Part shown: one piece after another, positions 40,801 through 46,859 of the stretch
Numbering within the stretch: position 1 is the first letter of the stretch
How the letters are laid out: each line of letters opens with the position of its first letter
Origin: Stichopus chloronotus
Lineage: Eukaryota; Echinodermata; Holothuroidea; Aspidochirotida; Stichopodidae
Assembly (NCBI GenBank): GCA_021234535.1
Contig: CM037836.1
Coordinates: 23,612,769 to 23,676,768 of the forward strand
Reading direction: 5' to 3'
DNA length: 64,000 nt
Notes under the pieces: generated by a model
Databases searched by the model: none
What the model was told of the DNA's origin: nothing
The model's input: only the letters and a program-made list of their open reading frames with translations
Position numbers and translations under genes: made by a program

Positions 40801-42982
40801 TATATATATAGACAAATGACAAATATAAACGGCCTGTTCATTTCTGTGAAGTTTTGAATTATTTTATAAGGTGAAAATTGTTACATTAACACTGCTTACC
40901 ATCACACATGTACAAACGTACACAAGTTAAAAGCAAAACATTGTCCAAAACGTACAATTTGTGAATTCTACCGACCCCCCAAAAAACATTAATAATAAAA
41001 ATAAAAAGCCTAATGTCGGATCATTTTCAGCACATAGTGATGTCAACGATCGTTTGTGGTAGTTTGAAAGAGTATTACGTTTGATACAAACTATTAACAA
41101 GTGAAGTTTAACGTTAAAGCTAGATCACATTTTTACATTTCTTAAAATATGAATGACAATTTCCTGATAATTTCCAAATAAAATTCTTCTGCAGGAGTGC
41201 CATGGTGTTTTGTCACGTTTTACACATTCACAAGTTGTACAGGTAAACAGGTAAAGACACGCAAAGAATTTATCACGTAAGTGAAAAGGAAAGGACCATG
41301 TGTAAACTTGATTACGATATACGGTGCTGACCTCTAGAGAGAAAGTAACCGAGTTCTTAGTTACGGACTGTATATCCAGGATAGGTGCTTGTGGAACTGA
41401 ACATATAACAAAAAAGAGACAAAAAGAAAAATAAATAGTTAATGCTAATTTTGTAATTCTCTGATTATGTTCCAATTCAGCTTCCAGTTTCCAAGCAAGA
41501 ATGAATCAGTTATCTAGTTCCATTTTTTACTTTCTTGTTTTTTTTTCTTTCTTGTAGAACATTTTCTGACCGTGATAAGTGTAAGATTCCATTCGGAATG
41601 CAGCGTATGATCTAGATAAATCATGCCCCCGGTATCCATGGTACTGTCACGGTACCGTACTGTTTATCATGCCCCTATTTCCCCTCCTGGATTATCGCCC
41701 ATGTGACCCATCTGTTAGATTCCCACTCACGACTTACACTCGAGCAAACTTCGAATATCATAGTATTTTGCTCTCTACCTAGACTCTGCAGAGTGTGCTT
41801 GGGCTGGAAAGTTTCTGTTCTAATCTTGGTTCTGCCACCTCTGAAGGAACATCCATATATTTGCTGTACTGCTCTTCCGGAAGAGTATTTACTCCCCTCA
41901 TTGATCGCTGCCCTAGGTGGACGGCGATCATAGGGAAAAGCGATTACTAAATCAGTACATATCCTCTTTTAGGAATAAGAAGGCTGCGGGCTCAAATCGT
42001 AAGGAATGTATCAAAGGAGGGGAATGCATTCGCCGAGAAAGACTTTGCAAAGTCTGCTCTCTACCGAGACAGTGGTTTTGATTTTCCTCTTGTACACGTA
42101 TTTGGTTTTCTATCACAGTTTTAACATGTGGGGGAATATGAGAAGCTGCTTGTAACTCTTCGCGGAAGCAAACTGGAGAGCAAATTTTACTGAGAAATTC
42201 AAACCTCAAAGGCTCAAAGTCGTAGCCAATGAAGACTTGGCAGGAGAGACCCCCCGCTCACCGCGACCCACAAAGATCTAGAGTTTCAGAGTGACAAATA
42301 TTTTACAATTTGGGCACGCTTCATGTCTGCTATATGTTATCAAGACTATGATCTGTGTAGTGTTAACACTGGATATTTGCTTCATATGCTGCTTTAACTT
42401 TTTCCTTTTAAAATAAATAAATAAATAAAAAAAAAGATCTTTTAATAGCTTCAGTCCAATCACCACCCTTTTCGCCACCCTTTTGAAGTTACATAGGTTG
42501 AAAAAGCTGTAACGGGGACTGGGAGTTGTTATCCGACAGAGTGTCCGTTCAAGAAACTCTCACACAAATTTCACTCCTCCCCCCCCCCCCCGACAAAACA
42601 ATTACGAAACATATATACCCCATACCCACTCTTTGTATCCATGTCCTGTATCGTGCACATTTAAAGAAACCATATGAGGAACGAAGCTAAAAACGCGCCA
42701 CCCGACTGTCCCGGTCTTTATCTTTATGACGTTATTGAAAACACATAGTAATGCAGCAAACCTGAGGAAAAGACCAGACCCCCCTCCCTTCCCCATTCTC
42801 CCCTTCTTGAAGATTTCAGTGTCATTAAATTCAGTAGAAGTCTCTTCCAGAATTCTGGTTGGTCTGGGAATATATCGAGGATGAGATATATATAGCTGCT
42901 ACTTACCACCACATATGCCATTGACCACCGGACAGGTCTGGATCATCATTACTAAAACATAGAGTTGAACCTTTACAGCCAT
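13825..42982 (-). CDS. Fibronectin type III repeat single-pass membrane receptor (LAR/PTPR-like ectodomain, no phosphatase seen), whole gene
   Basis: Reconstructed by following GT-AG sites and codon phase on the minus strand. Coding exons, 5' to 3': 42982-42907, 39676-39612, 39199-38968, 36082-35789, 35123-34903, 32884-32815, 30594-30286, 29397-29333, 28220-27986, 26580-26287, 25657-25440, 25127-25061, 23978-23872, 21834-21642, 20647-20548, 18571-18397, 16353-16314, 15876-15783, 13858-13825. The total is 2889 nt (962 aa plus stop) with every junction in frame. Layout: signal peptide (1-~22), eight FN3 domains (about 26-124, 125-222, 223-319, 320-422, 423-522, 523-620, 621-715, 716-815), a membrane-proximal region (816-920), a membrane span (~930-951) and an 11-residue tail. 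FN3 domains start and end in phase 1, and split domains are cut in phase 0. The ectodomain resembles cell-adhesion receptors of the LAR/PTPR type. No PTP or kinase motif was seen in the remaining 13.8 kb. It likely sits at the cell surface; ligand unknown. The extracellular exons are firm; the C-terminus is the weak point. Confidence 0.8.
14655..14785. repeat. Dispersed repeat, paired with 40170-40285
   Basis: Shares CGACTAATGAAGCTCATTAG, AGxTATTGGCATxTAA, TTTCxTTCAAA and ACATCAATTCAxTGAG in the same order with 40170-40285. No coding signal. Confidence 0.45.
15783..15876 (-). CDS. Receptor exon: transmembrane segment
   Basis: 94 nt with acceptor TTTTTTGCAG and donor CCTG|GTAAGA; phase 1 in, phase 2 out. 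It encodes a short lead-in (VVVSITGNS) and then about 22 uninterrupted hydrophobic residues starting LYFVVIVVFVMFSML. This is the single membrane anchor of the receptor. Confidence 0.75.
16314..16353 (-). CDS. Receptor exon: short linker before the membrane span
   Basis: A 40-nt exon with acceptor CTTGACAG and donor CCCG|GTGAGT. Encodes ETTIAWSDVIEIP; phase 0 to 1. It was found by following phase from the neighbouring exons, and both splice sites are good. Confidence 0.6.
16540..17720. repeat. Degenerate repeat series in a receptor intron
   Basis: The motif ATGTGGGxCCxTxGGTCCxT recurs in altered form near 16625, 16769, 17117, 17278, 17481 and 17620. It is followed each time by a TTTTATxAAATTCTGTAAA-like part and TGTTGATGATCTG-like text. 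Spacing is irregular (about 140-350 bp). A related pair is near 55780-56060. No gene was recognised in the frames crossing it. Confidence 0.5.
18397..18571 (-). CDS. Receptor exon: membrane-proximal region, part 2
   Basis: 175 nt with acceptor TTTTACAG and donor GAG|GTATGA; phase 2 in, phase 0 out. It begins NYVIVIRNPIRMEEVL and ends VGVKSTCGE. Together with the previous exon it reads as one membrane-proximal module (ITLPP...YVIVI), as in LAR-like receptors. Confidence 0.68.
18814..19885. repeat. Tandem array (7 x ~143 bp) headed by a hairpin and GT run, with nuclear-receptor-like sites
   Basis: The head is an inverted repeat, TTGATTCCTTT (18814-18824) / AAAGGAATCAA (18834-18844), then a GT-rich run. 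Seven units start near 18891, 19033, 19171, 19315, 19460, 19604 and 19753. Each has GTAAACACAATATCTCCAG, a GGTTGGTCATATTGAGTAG-like part and a block of AGGTCA half-sites. Perfect AGGTCA-A-AGGTCA (DR1) occurs at 19412-19424 and 19556-19568. It lies in the receptor intron between the exons at 20548 and 18571. Confidence 0.82.
20112..20154. mobile_element. 27-bp palindromic micro-insertion with 8-bp target duplication
   Basis: GGTATTAC at 20112-20119 is repeated exactly at 20147-20154. The 27 bases between start CAGGGAACTGTT, turn at TAGT, and end AACAGCTCTCT, an imperfect inverted repeat. The design is the same as at 5992-6041 with a different target sequence. Confidence 0.65.
20548..20647 (-). 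CDS. Receptor exon: membrane-proximal region, part 1
   Basis: 100 nt with acceptor GATACAAG|AATTG and donor GCCAC|GTAAGT; phase 1 in, phase 2 out. Encodes LRPLKAKQVTVKRSTTNKG and FEITLPPLTQEYAT. The I-T-L-P-P pattern recalls the segment that precedes the membrane in PTPR-type receptors. The acceptor was chosen because it alone keeps the phase; its pyrimidine tract is weak. Confidence 0.65.
21642..21834 (-). CDS. Receptor exon: FN3 domain 8, second half
   Basis: 193 nt with acceptor TTTTCAG and donor ACAG|GTAAGA; phase 0 to 1. It contains VNITSLNPATLYQIQIAGYT, matching the FN3 L-x-P-x-T-x-Y-x-I-x-I motif, then SSGRGE. This is the last FN3 domain before the membrane-proximal part. Confidence 0.87.
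22500..23125 (+). pseudogene. 3' remnant of a second non-LTR retrotransposon
   Basis: Short shifted frames keep the C-terminal LINE signature: NVYDLNKYHTCICTYKCMND, then LGAKFWRSLPLYI with SFNPFKKPL. Such L-G-x-K-x-W-x-S-L-P and S-F-x-x-F-K-x-x-L motifs end many Jockey-group proteins. The tail runs into TTTCCAAAAGAGACTGAAAT and an (AAAC)n-like end near 23097-23125. A related tail occurs at 9535-9635. It lies in a receptor intron, opposite strand to the gene. Confidence 0.6.
23172..23791. mobile_element. TTAA-flanked MITE, family B
   Basis: TTAA at 23172-23175 and 23788-23791 flanks a 612-bp body with perfect 17-bp terminal inverted repeats AGGGGAAATCAGGGTTT / AAACCCTGATTTCCCCT. The interior differs from family A, but the ends share the AGGGxAAATxAGGG pattern, so both were probably mobilised by one transposase type. 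Confidence 0.8.
23872..23978 (-). CDS. Receptor exon: FN3 domain 8, first half
   Basis: 107 nt with acceptor TTTCAG and donor GAG|GTGAGT; phase 1 to 0. Encodes GPGPSASVTVIERSKQ followed by WIIVKWDRPLITNGVIIKYE. This is a canonical FN3 strand B (V-x-W) and strand C. Confidence 0.83.
25061..25127 (-). CDS. Receptor exon: FN3 domain 7, last part
   Basis: 67 nt with acceptor TTGCAG and donor AGAG|GTAGAT; phase 0 to 1. Encodes IRARTSVGYGEWSNETVA, the F-G strand signature. Paralogous to 32884-32815. Confidence 0.85.
25440..25657 (-). CDS. Receptor exon: FN3 domain 7, first part
   Basis: 218 nt with acceptor TTAACAG and donor TTTCAG|GTAAAT; phase 1 to 0. It contains the W of strand B (LKIRWRPPDPPHGI) and IIIGYHIRYRLEDGDERW. 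Paralogous to 35123-34903. Confidence 0.88.
26287..26580 (-). CDS. Receptor exon: complete FN3 domain 6 with CRCCG motif
   Basis: 294 nt with acceptor TTCTGTAG and donor GACA|GTGAGT; phase 1 to 1. Near copy of the exon 36082-35789, including the SDCRCCGDFI cluster and the IPYTNYSFKVRASSSGG strand. Confidence 0.87.
27986..28220 (-). CDS. Receptor exon: FN3 domain 5, second half
   Basis: 235 nt with acceptor TTTTTCAG|TTTCCC and donor ACAG|GTAACC; phase 0 to 1. It starts FPNIETWKCGNW and ends LEPCENYTYQLIPMAG followed by the G strand. Paralogous to 39199-38968. Confidence 0.82.
28280..28628. mobile_element. TTAA-flanked MITE, copy A
   Basis: TTAA at 28280-28283 and 28625-28628 flanks a 341-bp body with perfect terminal inverted repeats AGGGAAATAGGGCGTTT / AAACGCCCTATTTCCCT. 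TTAA target duplication is typical of piggyBac and Kolobok elements. No coding capacity. It lies in the intron upstream of the exon 28220-27986. Confidence 0.8.
29333..29397 (-). CDS. Receptor exon: FN3 domain 5, first half
   Basis: 65 nt with acceptor TTTTTCAG and donor GAG|GTCAGT; phase 1 to 0. Encodes APEAPTLALQSLNEDAVTFL. Same length and phases as the exons at 39676-39612 and 41396-41332. Confidence 0.78.
30143..30190. repeat. 12-bp minisatellite, four perfect units
   Basis: ACCCCTCTCCTC is repeated exactly four times (30143-30154, 30155-30166, 30167-30178, 30179-30190), preceded by a C run. It lies in the receptor intron next to the exon 30594-30286. Confidence 0.9.
30286..30594 (-). 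CDS. Receptor exon: complete FN3 domain 4
   Basis: A 309-nt single-exon FN3 domain, phase 1 to 1 (acceptor TTTTCAG, donor CCTG|GTGAGT). It shows VTVTWRDW in strand B, VAGYKLEYRET in C, LHFGTDYEFKLVVAGDGAFG in E-F, and a closing DCPG. It lies between the two duplicated three-domain blocks and has no close paralogue in the gene. Confidence 0.88.
31134..31483. mobile_element. TTAA-type MITE, copy A2 (decayed right end)
   Basis: Collinear with 28280-28628: left end TTAAAGGAAATAAGGCGTTT, interior with ATCAATAAACATCT and AAGTTTGGGTGAACAAAT, and right end AACAAACGCCTTATTTC, after which the terminal bases are lost. Same orientation as copy A. Confidence 0.7.
32815..32884 (-). CDS. Receptor exon: FN3 domain 3, last part
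   Basis: A short 70-nt exon with acceptor CGTAG and donor GAGAG|GTAACT; phase 0 in, phase 1 out. Encodes VRARTSAGYGEWSDE, the F-G strand signature with the usual R-A-R/x-G-x-G-x-W-S pattern. Nearly identical to the exon 25127-25061. Confidence 0.85.
32989..34397 (-). mobile_element. Inverted-repeat element with internal satellite, copy 2
   Basis: Arms TATCTCATCGCC near 32992 and GGCGATGAGATA near 34358, in opposite orientation to copy 1. The order of parts is the same: right end with CCTATAGGGGCTAG, CATGG-rich part, GT run, satellite of ~150-bp alternating units, and an outer flank with GCAACTCCGTGGATTGCC. It sits in the receptor intron between the exons at 34903 and 32815. Confidence 0.72.
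34903..35123 (-). CDS. Receptor exon: FN3 domain 3, first part
   Basis: Acceptor TTTTACAG|GT and donor GCG|GTAAGC; phase 1 in, phase 0 out. It contains PPTPPHGIIIGYHVRYKL, the typical FN3 C-C' segment of PTPR-type receptors. Paralogous to 25657-25440. Confidence 0.85.
35789..36082 (-). CDS. Receptor exon: complete FN3 domain 2 with CRCCG motif
   Basis: A single 294-nt exon, phase 1 to phase 1 (acceptor ACACAG, donor GGCA|GTAAGT). It carries FN3 hallmarks: a conserved W in the B strand and IPYTNYSFKVRASSSGG. A cysteine cluster SDCRCCGDFI follows that W. About 83% identical in protein to the equally long exon 26580-26287 (17 differences in 98 by my count). Confidence 0.85.
37204..37493. mobile_element. 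TIR element with palindromic ends and 9-bp target duplication, copy 1
   Basis: Flanks ACTGCCCAC at 37204-37212 and 37485-37493 are identical. The 272-bp body begins TAGACTCTGCAGAG and ends CTTTGCAAAGTCTA, so the termini are inverted repeats. Each terminus is itself a 16-bp palindrome: AGACTCTGCAGAGTCT (37214-37229) and AGACTTTGCAAAGTCT (37468-37483). A 9-bp duplication suggests a Mutator-like MITE, though the superfamily is not proven. It lies in a receptor intron. Confidence 0.75.
38968..39199 (-). CDS. Receptor exon: FN3 domain 1, second half
   Basis: Acceptor TTTTCAG|TTTCCC and donor GCAG|GTAATC; phase 0 in, phase 1 out. It begins FPNFESWNCSDNW and ends with the FN3-type LKPCKNYTYQLKL strand motif. 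Paralogous to 28220-27986 with the same Cys positions (WNC/WKC and PC), which suggests a conserved disulfide in these domains. Confidence 0.78.
39612..39676 (-). CDS. Receptor exon: FN3 domain 1, first half
   Basis: Acceptor TTTTTAG at the 5' side and donor ACT|GTAAGT at the 3' side. It enters in phase 1 and leaves in phase 0. Encodes PEPPRLTLGSVTSSSVKINV, the A-B strand segment of an FN3 fold. It joins directly in frame to the signal-peptide exon if the defective pair at 41.4/40.7 kb is skipped. Confidence 0.75.
40170..40285. repeat. Dispersed repeat, paired with 14655-14785
   Basis: Second copy of the repeat described at 14655-14785 (CTAATGAGGCTAATTAGAAG, TATTGGCATGTAACTG, CATCAATTCAATGAG). 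It lies close to the defective FN3 exon pair. Confidence 0.45.
40525..40739 (-). pseudogene. Extra FN3 second-half exon with in-frame stop
   Basis: Homologous to the second-half exons at 39199-38968 and 28220-27986: it shares the W-x-C motif near its start and the PCxxYxYQL motif near its end. It ends IMAVGQSANSES then TGA, about a dozen residues before the place where the paralogues splice out, and no plausible phase-1 donor precedes the stop. An acceptor TTCCAG|GATTTCG lies at the start, inside a 20-bp tandem duplication. Confidence 0.6.
40728..40764. repeat. 20-bp direct duplication over a splice acceptor
   Basis: CGAAATCCTGGAACTT occurs at 40728-40743 and again at 40748-40763. On the minus strand each copy holds TTCCAG|GATTTCG, so the acceptor of the defective FN3 exon is duplicated. 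Confidence 0.8.
41332..41396 (-). pseudogene. Extra FN3 first-half exon, paired with a defective second half
   Basis: This 65-nt exon-like segment (VPQAPILDIQSVTKNSV...) has a TTCAG acceptor in phase 1 and a GAG|GTCAGC donor in phase 0. Length and phases are identical to the FN3 first-half exons at 39676-39612 and 29397-29333, and it is clearly their paralogue. Its partner at 40739-40525 hits a stop. Skipping both keeps the reading frame, so they may be dead exons or the end of a short secreted isoform. Confidence 0.6.
41771..42065. mobile_element. TIR element with palindromic ends and 9-bp target duplication, copy 2
   Basis: Flanks CTCTCTACC at 41771-41779 and 42057-42065 are identical (identity extends 2 bp by chance). 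The 277-bp body is closely related along its length to the 37.2-kb copy (CTTGGGCTGGAAAGTTTCTG, CTCTTCCGGAAGAG, CCCTCATTGATCGCTGCC) and ends AGACTTTGCAAAGTCT. It lies between receptor exon 1 and the first FN3 exon. Confidence 0.75.
42907..42982 (-). CDS. Receptor exon 1: start codon and signal peptide
   Basis: The ATG at 42982-42980 has G at -3 and +4. It opens 25 codons beginning MAVKVQLYVLVMMIQTC, a typical short hydrophobic signal peptide ending near VNGICG. The donor G|GTAAGT follows in phase 1, which matches the phase-1 acceptors of both following FN3 exons (41396 and 39676). This start was chosen because it is the only upstream exon with signal-peptide character and the right exit phase. 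Confidence 0.75.
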
Positions 42983-44307
42983 TTCCAGGAGGAAGAAAGC
43001 TTTTTCAACAAAACGTGACGCCTCCCTTCAGTGTAATATTGACAAAATTCCTGTATTTATTACTTTTTATAGTTTCGTGTGTATTCGTTCACTGTTTGCA
43101 GTCCACGGATAGCCCGAATTCGGTCCGCAAATGGCAAGACGGCATCTCACAAATAAGGAAGTAAAATCGTCTCTGTGAAGTCTTTAGCTTATAAGTTATA
43201 TTGACAACCAGGAAAAACTAGGGTGCTTTTTTAAGCTTTATTCGACCGAGAATTCTTCTCCAATATTTTGATGAAGGGACAATATCCGAAGAATAACATT
43301 ATTTTGGTGGTCGCTTCGCTTCCTTTGAAGGCACAAGATTAAACTTTCCCTGGATACCTGGAGAGTTAATGTATTTTAAATATACGACTGTTGTTATTAA
43401 CAAACTTGTTGAACAGAGAGGAGTACACATGAACTCTGGGTCTCGCAAGTATCATTGTCGTTATGATTAATTTGACAAAGACAATGGCGAAAACAATGAC
43501 ACATTGTGATGTCACAATGAATGGAAATAGGATTATCAGTATAAACAGACAATACAAATGAAGTGGCGTCACCAGGGAGCATGTCCCCATCATATTTCGA
43601 ACCCTAAATTAAATTTACCCACACACGTATTTAAAGCTGGATTTTTTTTTTATTTGTGGCGTAATACACATGGCAAACAGAAAAAAAATGGTTGGAAAAT
43701 TTCCATTTGAGGTGATCCAAGAGGTGTTTTCTGCCAAACTTTTCCGGTAGCCTACCCTGTATACTCTCAAACTGATAGTGGGACTGTGCTTAGATAGTCA
43801 ATGCACGAAATCGACCATCGGATATTTCGTTTGGCCGATTTAAATTGTAAAGACCTTATAGGCTAAACGTCCGACCGCCGAAAGACCGATCTTGATTTAA
43901 TAGTCTAAAATGTTCTAGATTATTACCATTTTGGTCGATTTATATTTTTTCATTAATTGAGAAATTTGCAGACAAGGCCGGGTACATGAAACTTAAGACA
44001 CAGAGGAAGCGCCGTTTCGGGCCGCATCTTCGGGTTTGCAAAGTCAAAACTTTTCTTGTGCACGCCAATCGACTATGGCCTTCTGCGTAGATAGTCTTCA
44101 GCTTACTGTGTGCGCCAAAGAGCTTCGCCCTCAGGACAATCAGCCACCCGCCTCTGAAAGTCCTGATACGAGGTCTGATGTGTCGTATCCCCCCCCCCCC
44201 CCCCATCATAAGACCTGGGCGGCTACCCTGACAAAACGCAAACGTCTTGCTTCATGGAATCACACAGTTACTGTTGTGGAATAAACAAAATGAGTGCATT
44301 TTTTTTA

Positions 44308-45210
44308 TCTCATCGCCCTATAGGGGCTAGATGAGCTATTGTAGTCACTGGGCTAGTGGAGCTACATATTGTACTCTGCACCCATGTAAGGATGGTTGCC
44401 ATGGAAACGCTTGGAGTGGGTGAGTAGCGACACCCCAGGGGCACCCCATGGTAGAGTGACCATGGGTACAGGAGGGTCCTGTTGGGTGGTATAAATGAAA
44501 ACGTGTCCTTGCCAATGTGTGTGTGTGTGGGTGCGTGTGTGTGTGTGCATCCGGACCTGTCCAAATTGTGGTTTTTCCAGAATAGTTTGAAAAGTATATG
44601 AGCGATTAAGTTGAAACTTGGTAAGGTTGTGCATAATGCCAATACCTGCAAGGTGCATTAGTTGTATGGTAAATCGAGTCAGATTTGCTGATTTTTTAGA
44701 AAAAAAGCCTATTTTACCCCAAAATTGCTATTTCCAGCATATCTTGAGAAGTATTTGAGCATTTAATGCAAAATTTTGCAAAAACTTACCTGAGAATGAA
44801 AGCTTTCAAGGTATATCACTTTTGTAGTAAAGAGAGTGAAATTTGCCGATTTTTTTTAGATAAAAAACCCCAATTTTGACCCAAAATTTGTATTCCAGCA
44901 TATCTTGAGAACTATTAGATCAATTAACTTACAGTTTTGTAAGTACTTACCTGACAACACATTGTTCAACATAATATTACTGTAATGGTAAATAGAGTCA
45001 AATTTGCTAATTTTTGAGAAAAAAAAAGCCAATTTTGCCCCAAAATTGCTATTTCCAACATATCTTGAGAACTATTAGACCAATTAACTTCAAGTTTTGT
45101 AAGTACTTAGCAATAAGCTATTACAAATTCCCATGTGCAGGCCCTGTATTGAAATCAATGTGCATGTTGCGGATGAGATATGCAACTCCGTGGATTGCCG
45201 TCTTGTTTAA
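44308..45210 (-). mobile_element. Inverted-repeat element with internal satellite, copy 3 (shorter array)
   Basis: Starts TATCTCATCGCCCTATAGG and ends with a slightly altered arm GCGGATGAGATA and the family flank GCAACTCCGTGGATTGCCG. It has fewer satellite units than copies 1 and 2, so array length varies between insertions. It lies in the intergenic space between the receptor and IER3IP1. Confidence 0.7.
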
Positions 45211-45598
45211 TATTTTTTCAACATTCTAGTACTCTGAATGAAGTTTTTAGAAGAACGAAGATTTTAACCAGGAACGATTGAGCCTGCACTACGTGAACAT
45301 CACGATGAGCAATAATTGTCTAGTTTTGGCTCCCCGGCCATGTAGATCTGCTCATTTTATGTCTGCATGTTACGTGTAGTCGAATCATGGAGTTCTGTTA
45401 CACTTCCACAAACCATACGGGAACATTCTGGGATGAGATTATTAATGTCATACATGATGACCTTAAACTCATGCACCATTCAGATAGGTTTGAATGTTTT
45501 ACTAACGTGCTCAGGTATGGATGCCTAGCGTGTTGAAAACTAACACATCATGTAAAGGATCATATAGGCAGTCGTGAAATACATCTTACTTTATTTCT

Positions 45599-46050
45599 CC
45601 AAATCGAGTAGAAGCACATCTATAGAACAGATTGTGGGGAAGAAATGATCTGCCAAATACAAATTCTGTTAGAAGGTGCCCCATCAAAGACAAAAGCCCA
45701 TTTTTTTTTCAAATTTTTTCCTATGTTGACGCCAGCAAATTAATAGTCATGGGCATGCCTTTTTTCCTCCTCAAGTTTGAACACGGAATGTTATTTGGTC
45801 AAAAGGTTATCAGTGCTTACCTGGACTCTGCAGATTGATGGCCTTCAACCAACAACATTCCATCTACAAGGCCGCATGAAACACACACTCATGAATATTA
45901 TCTTGCAGGGATCAACATAAGAAAACCTCAAACTTTAATTTTTTTTAATTTTTTTTCTCTCTACTGGGGCACCTTCTAACAGGATTTGTCATTGGGAGAT
46001 CATTTTTTACCACAAATCTGTTAAATAGATATGCTTCTTCTCGATTTTAA
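45599..46050. mobile_element. Long fold-back element (~83-bp arms)
   Basis: Left arm 45599-45683 (AAATCGAGTAGAAGC ... CTGTTAGAAGGTGCCCC) pairs with right arm 45965-46049 (GGGGCACCTTCTAACAG ... CTTCTTCTCGATTTT) at roughly 80% by eye. The ~280-bp centre contains GACTCTGCAGATTGATGG and CATGAATATTATCTTGCAG. A diverged relative is at about 56290-56705. Confidence 0.7.
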
Positions 46051-46543
46051 GACACAAAGTACAAAAAGTTATGCCAGGTGTTTTTCATAACTATCTTGGC
46101 TCCTTTAATACAAGTTACACGGATAAGACATGCATTCTTGGCATGAACAAATATATTTATTTCATGCGTTTTTTTTTTTCTTGAACCTTTCTGATGTTCT
46201 TTTTAGTTTTCCCCTATTTTATCTTCTATTCAAAATTTCTTTGGTCCCAGATTAAAAAAAAAAAACTTCCTGCCATCGTAACATCGTCATTGTCTAAACA
46301 CTCAGTGCAGTGGTAACATGGCTAATATTGTAATCAAAATAGTAAATAACATTAAAATAATCAAGTAAAAACATCGGACAGACTCAACATGCAAGTATAA
46401 AATGACAAATATTGTCACGAATTATGCTGCTGTTCTAAATGACGCACCAGATTTGAACTGGCTGCATTTCATTATTCGAACCTTCTCAACAGAGGATGAG
46501 TTTCCCTCCCCTTGGACCCCCTCTCCTCCTTTCTTTCCCGTCC

Positions 46544-46562
46544 ACCCCCCCCCCCCCCCCCC
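46544..46562. repeat. Long C homopolymer upstream of IER3IP1
   Basis: A run of about 18 C followed by CCCTCCCT units, ~210 bp upstream of the IER3IP1 start codon. Similar runs of 10 or more C or G occur near 985, 2182, 2491, 9332, 12004, 30129, 37111, 42577, 44191 and 49737. Confidence 0.9.
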
Positions 46563-46768
46563 CTCCCTCCCTCCCACCATCACCCATGATGGCAATCACG
46601 AGGTTCCGGTGTCATGATATGTTGTTCTTGCGTACATCTTTTCATCAGCGTCAGTGTATGGCTCGGACTTCATTTACGAATAGCGCCACTGTTTACACCT
46701 CAGTCAACTCTACTGATTCTGCCAACTTAGCAAGACCAAGTTAACCTCGCTCAATACTATAACAGAAA

Positions 46769-46859
46769 ATGGCGTTTGGATTTTACTCTCTGTTGGAAGC
46801 TGCTTTGCTTTGCATCAACGCAGTTGCTGTTTTAAATGAAGAGAGGTTTTTAAGCAAAG
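46769..46859 (+). CDS. IER3IP1: IER3IP1 exon 1
   Basis: Encodes the N-terminus from MAFGFYSLLEAALLCINAVA to NEERFLSK, the first membrane segment and the conserved E-E-R-F-L motif. It ends AAAG|GTAGTT in phase 1. Confidence 0.95.

Larger units (their letters stand above)
42983..46768. other. Intergenic region between two divergent genes
   Basis: Separates receptor exon 1 (minus) from IER3IP1 exon 1 (plus). It contains satellite-element copy 3, the fold-back element and the C-rich tract upstream of IER3IP1. No TATA box or CpG-rich promoter was evident by eye. Both promoters should lie here. Confidence 0.6.
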
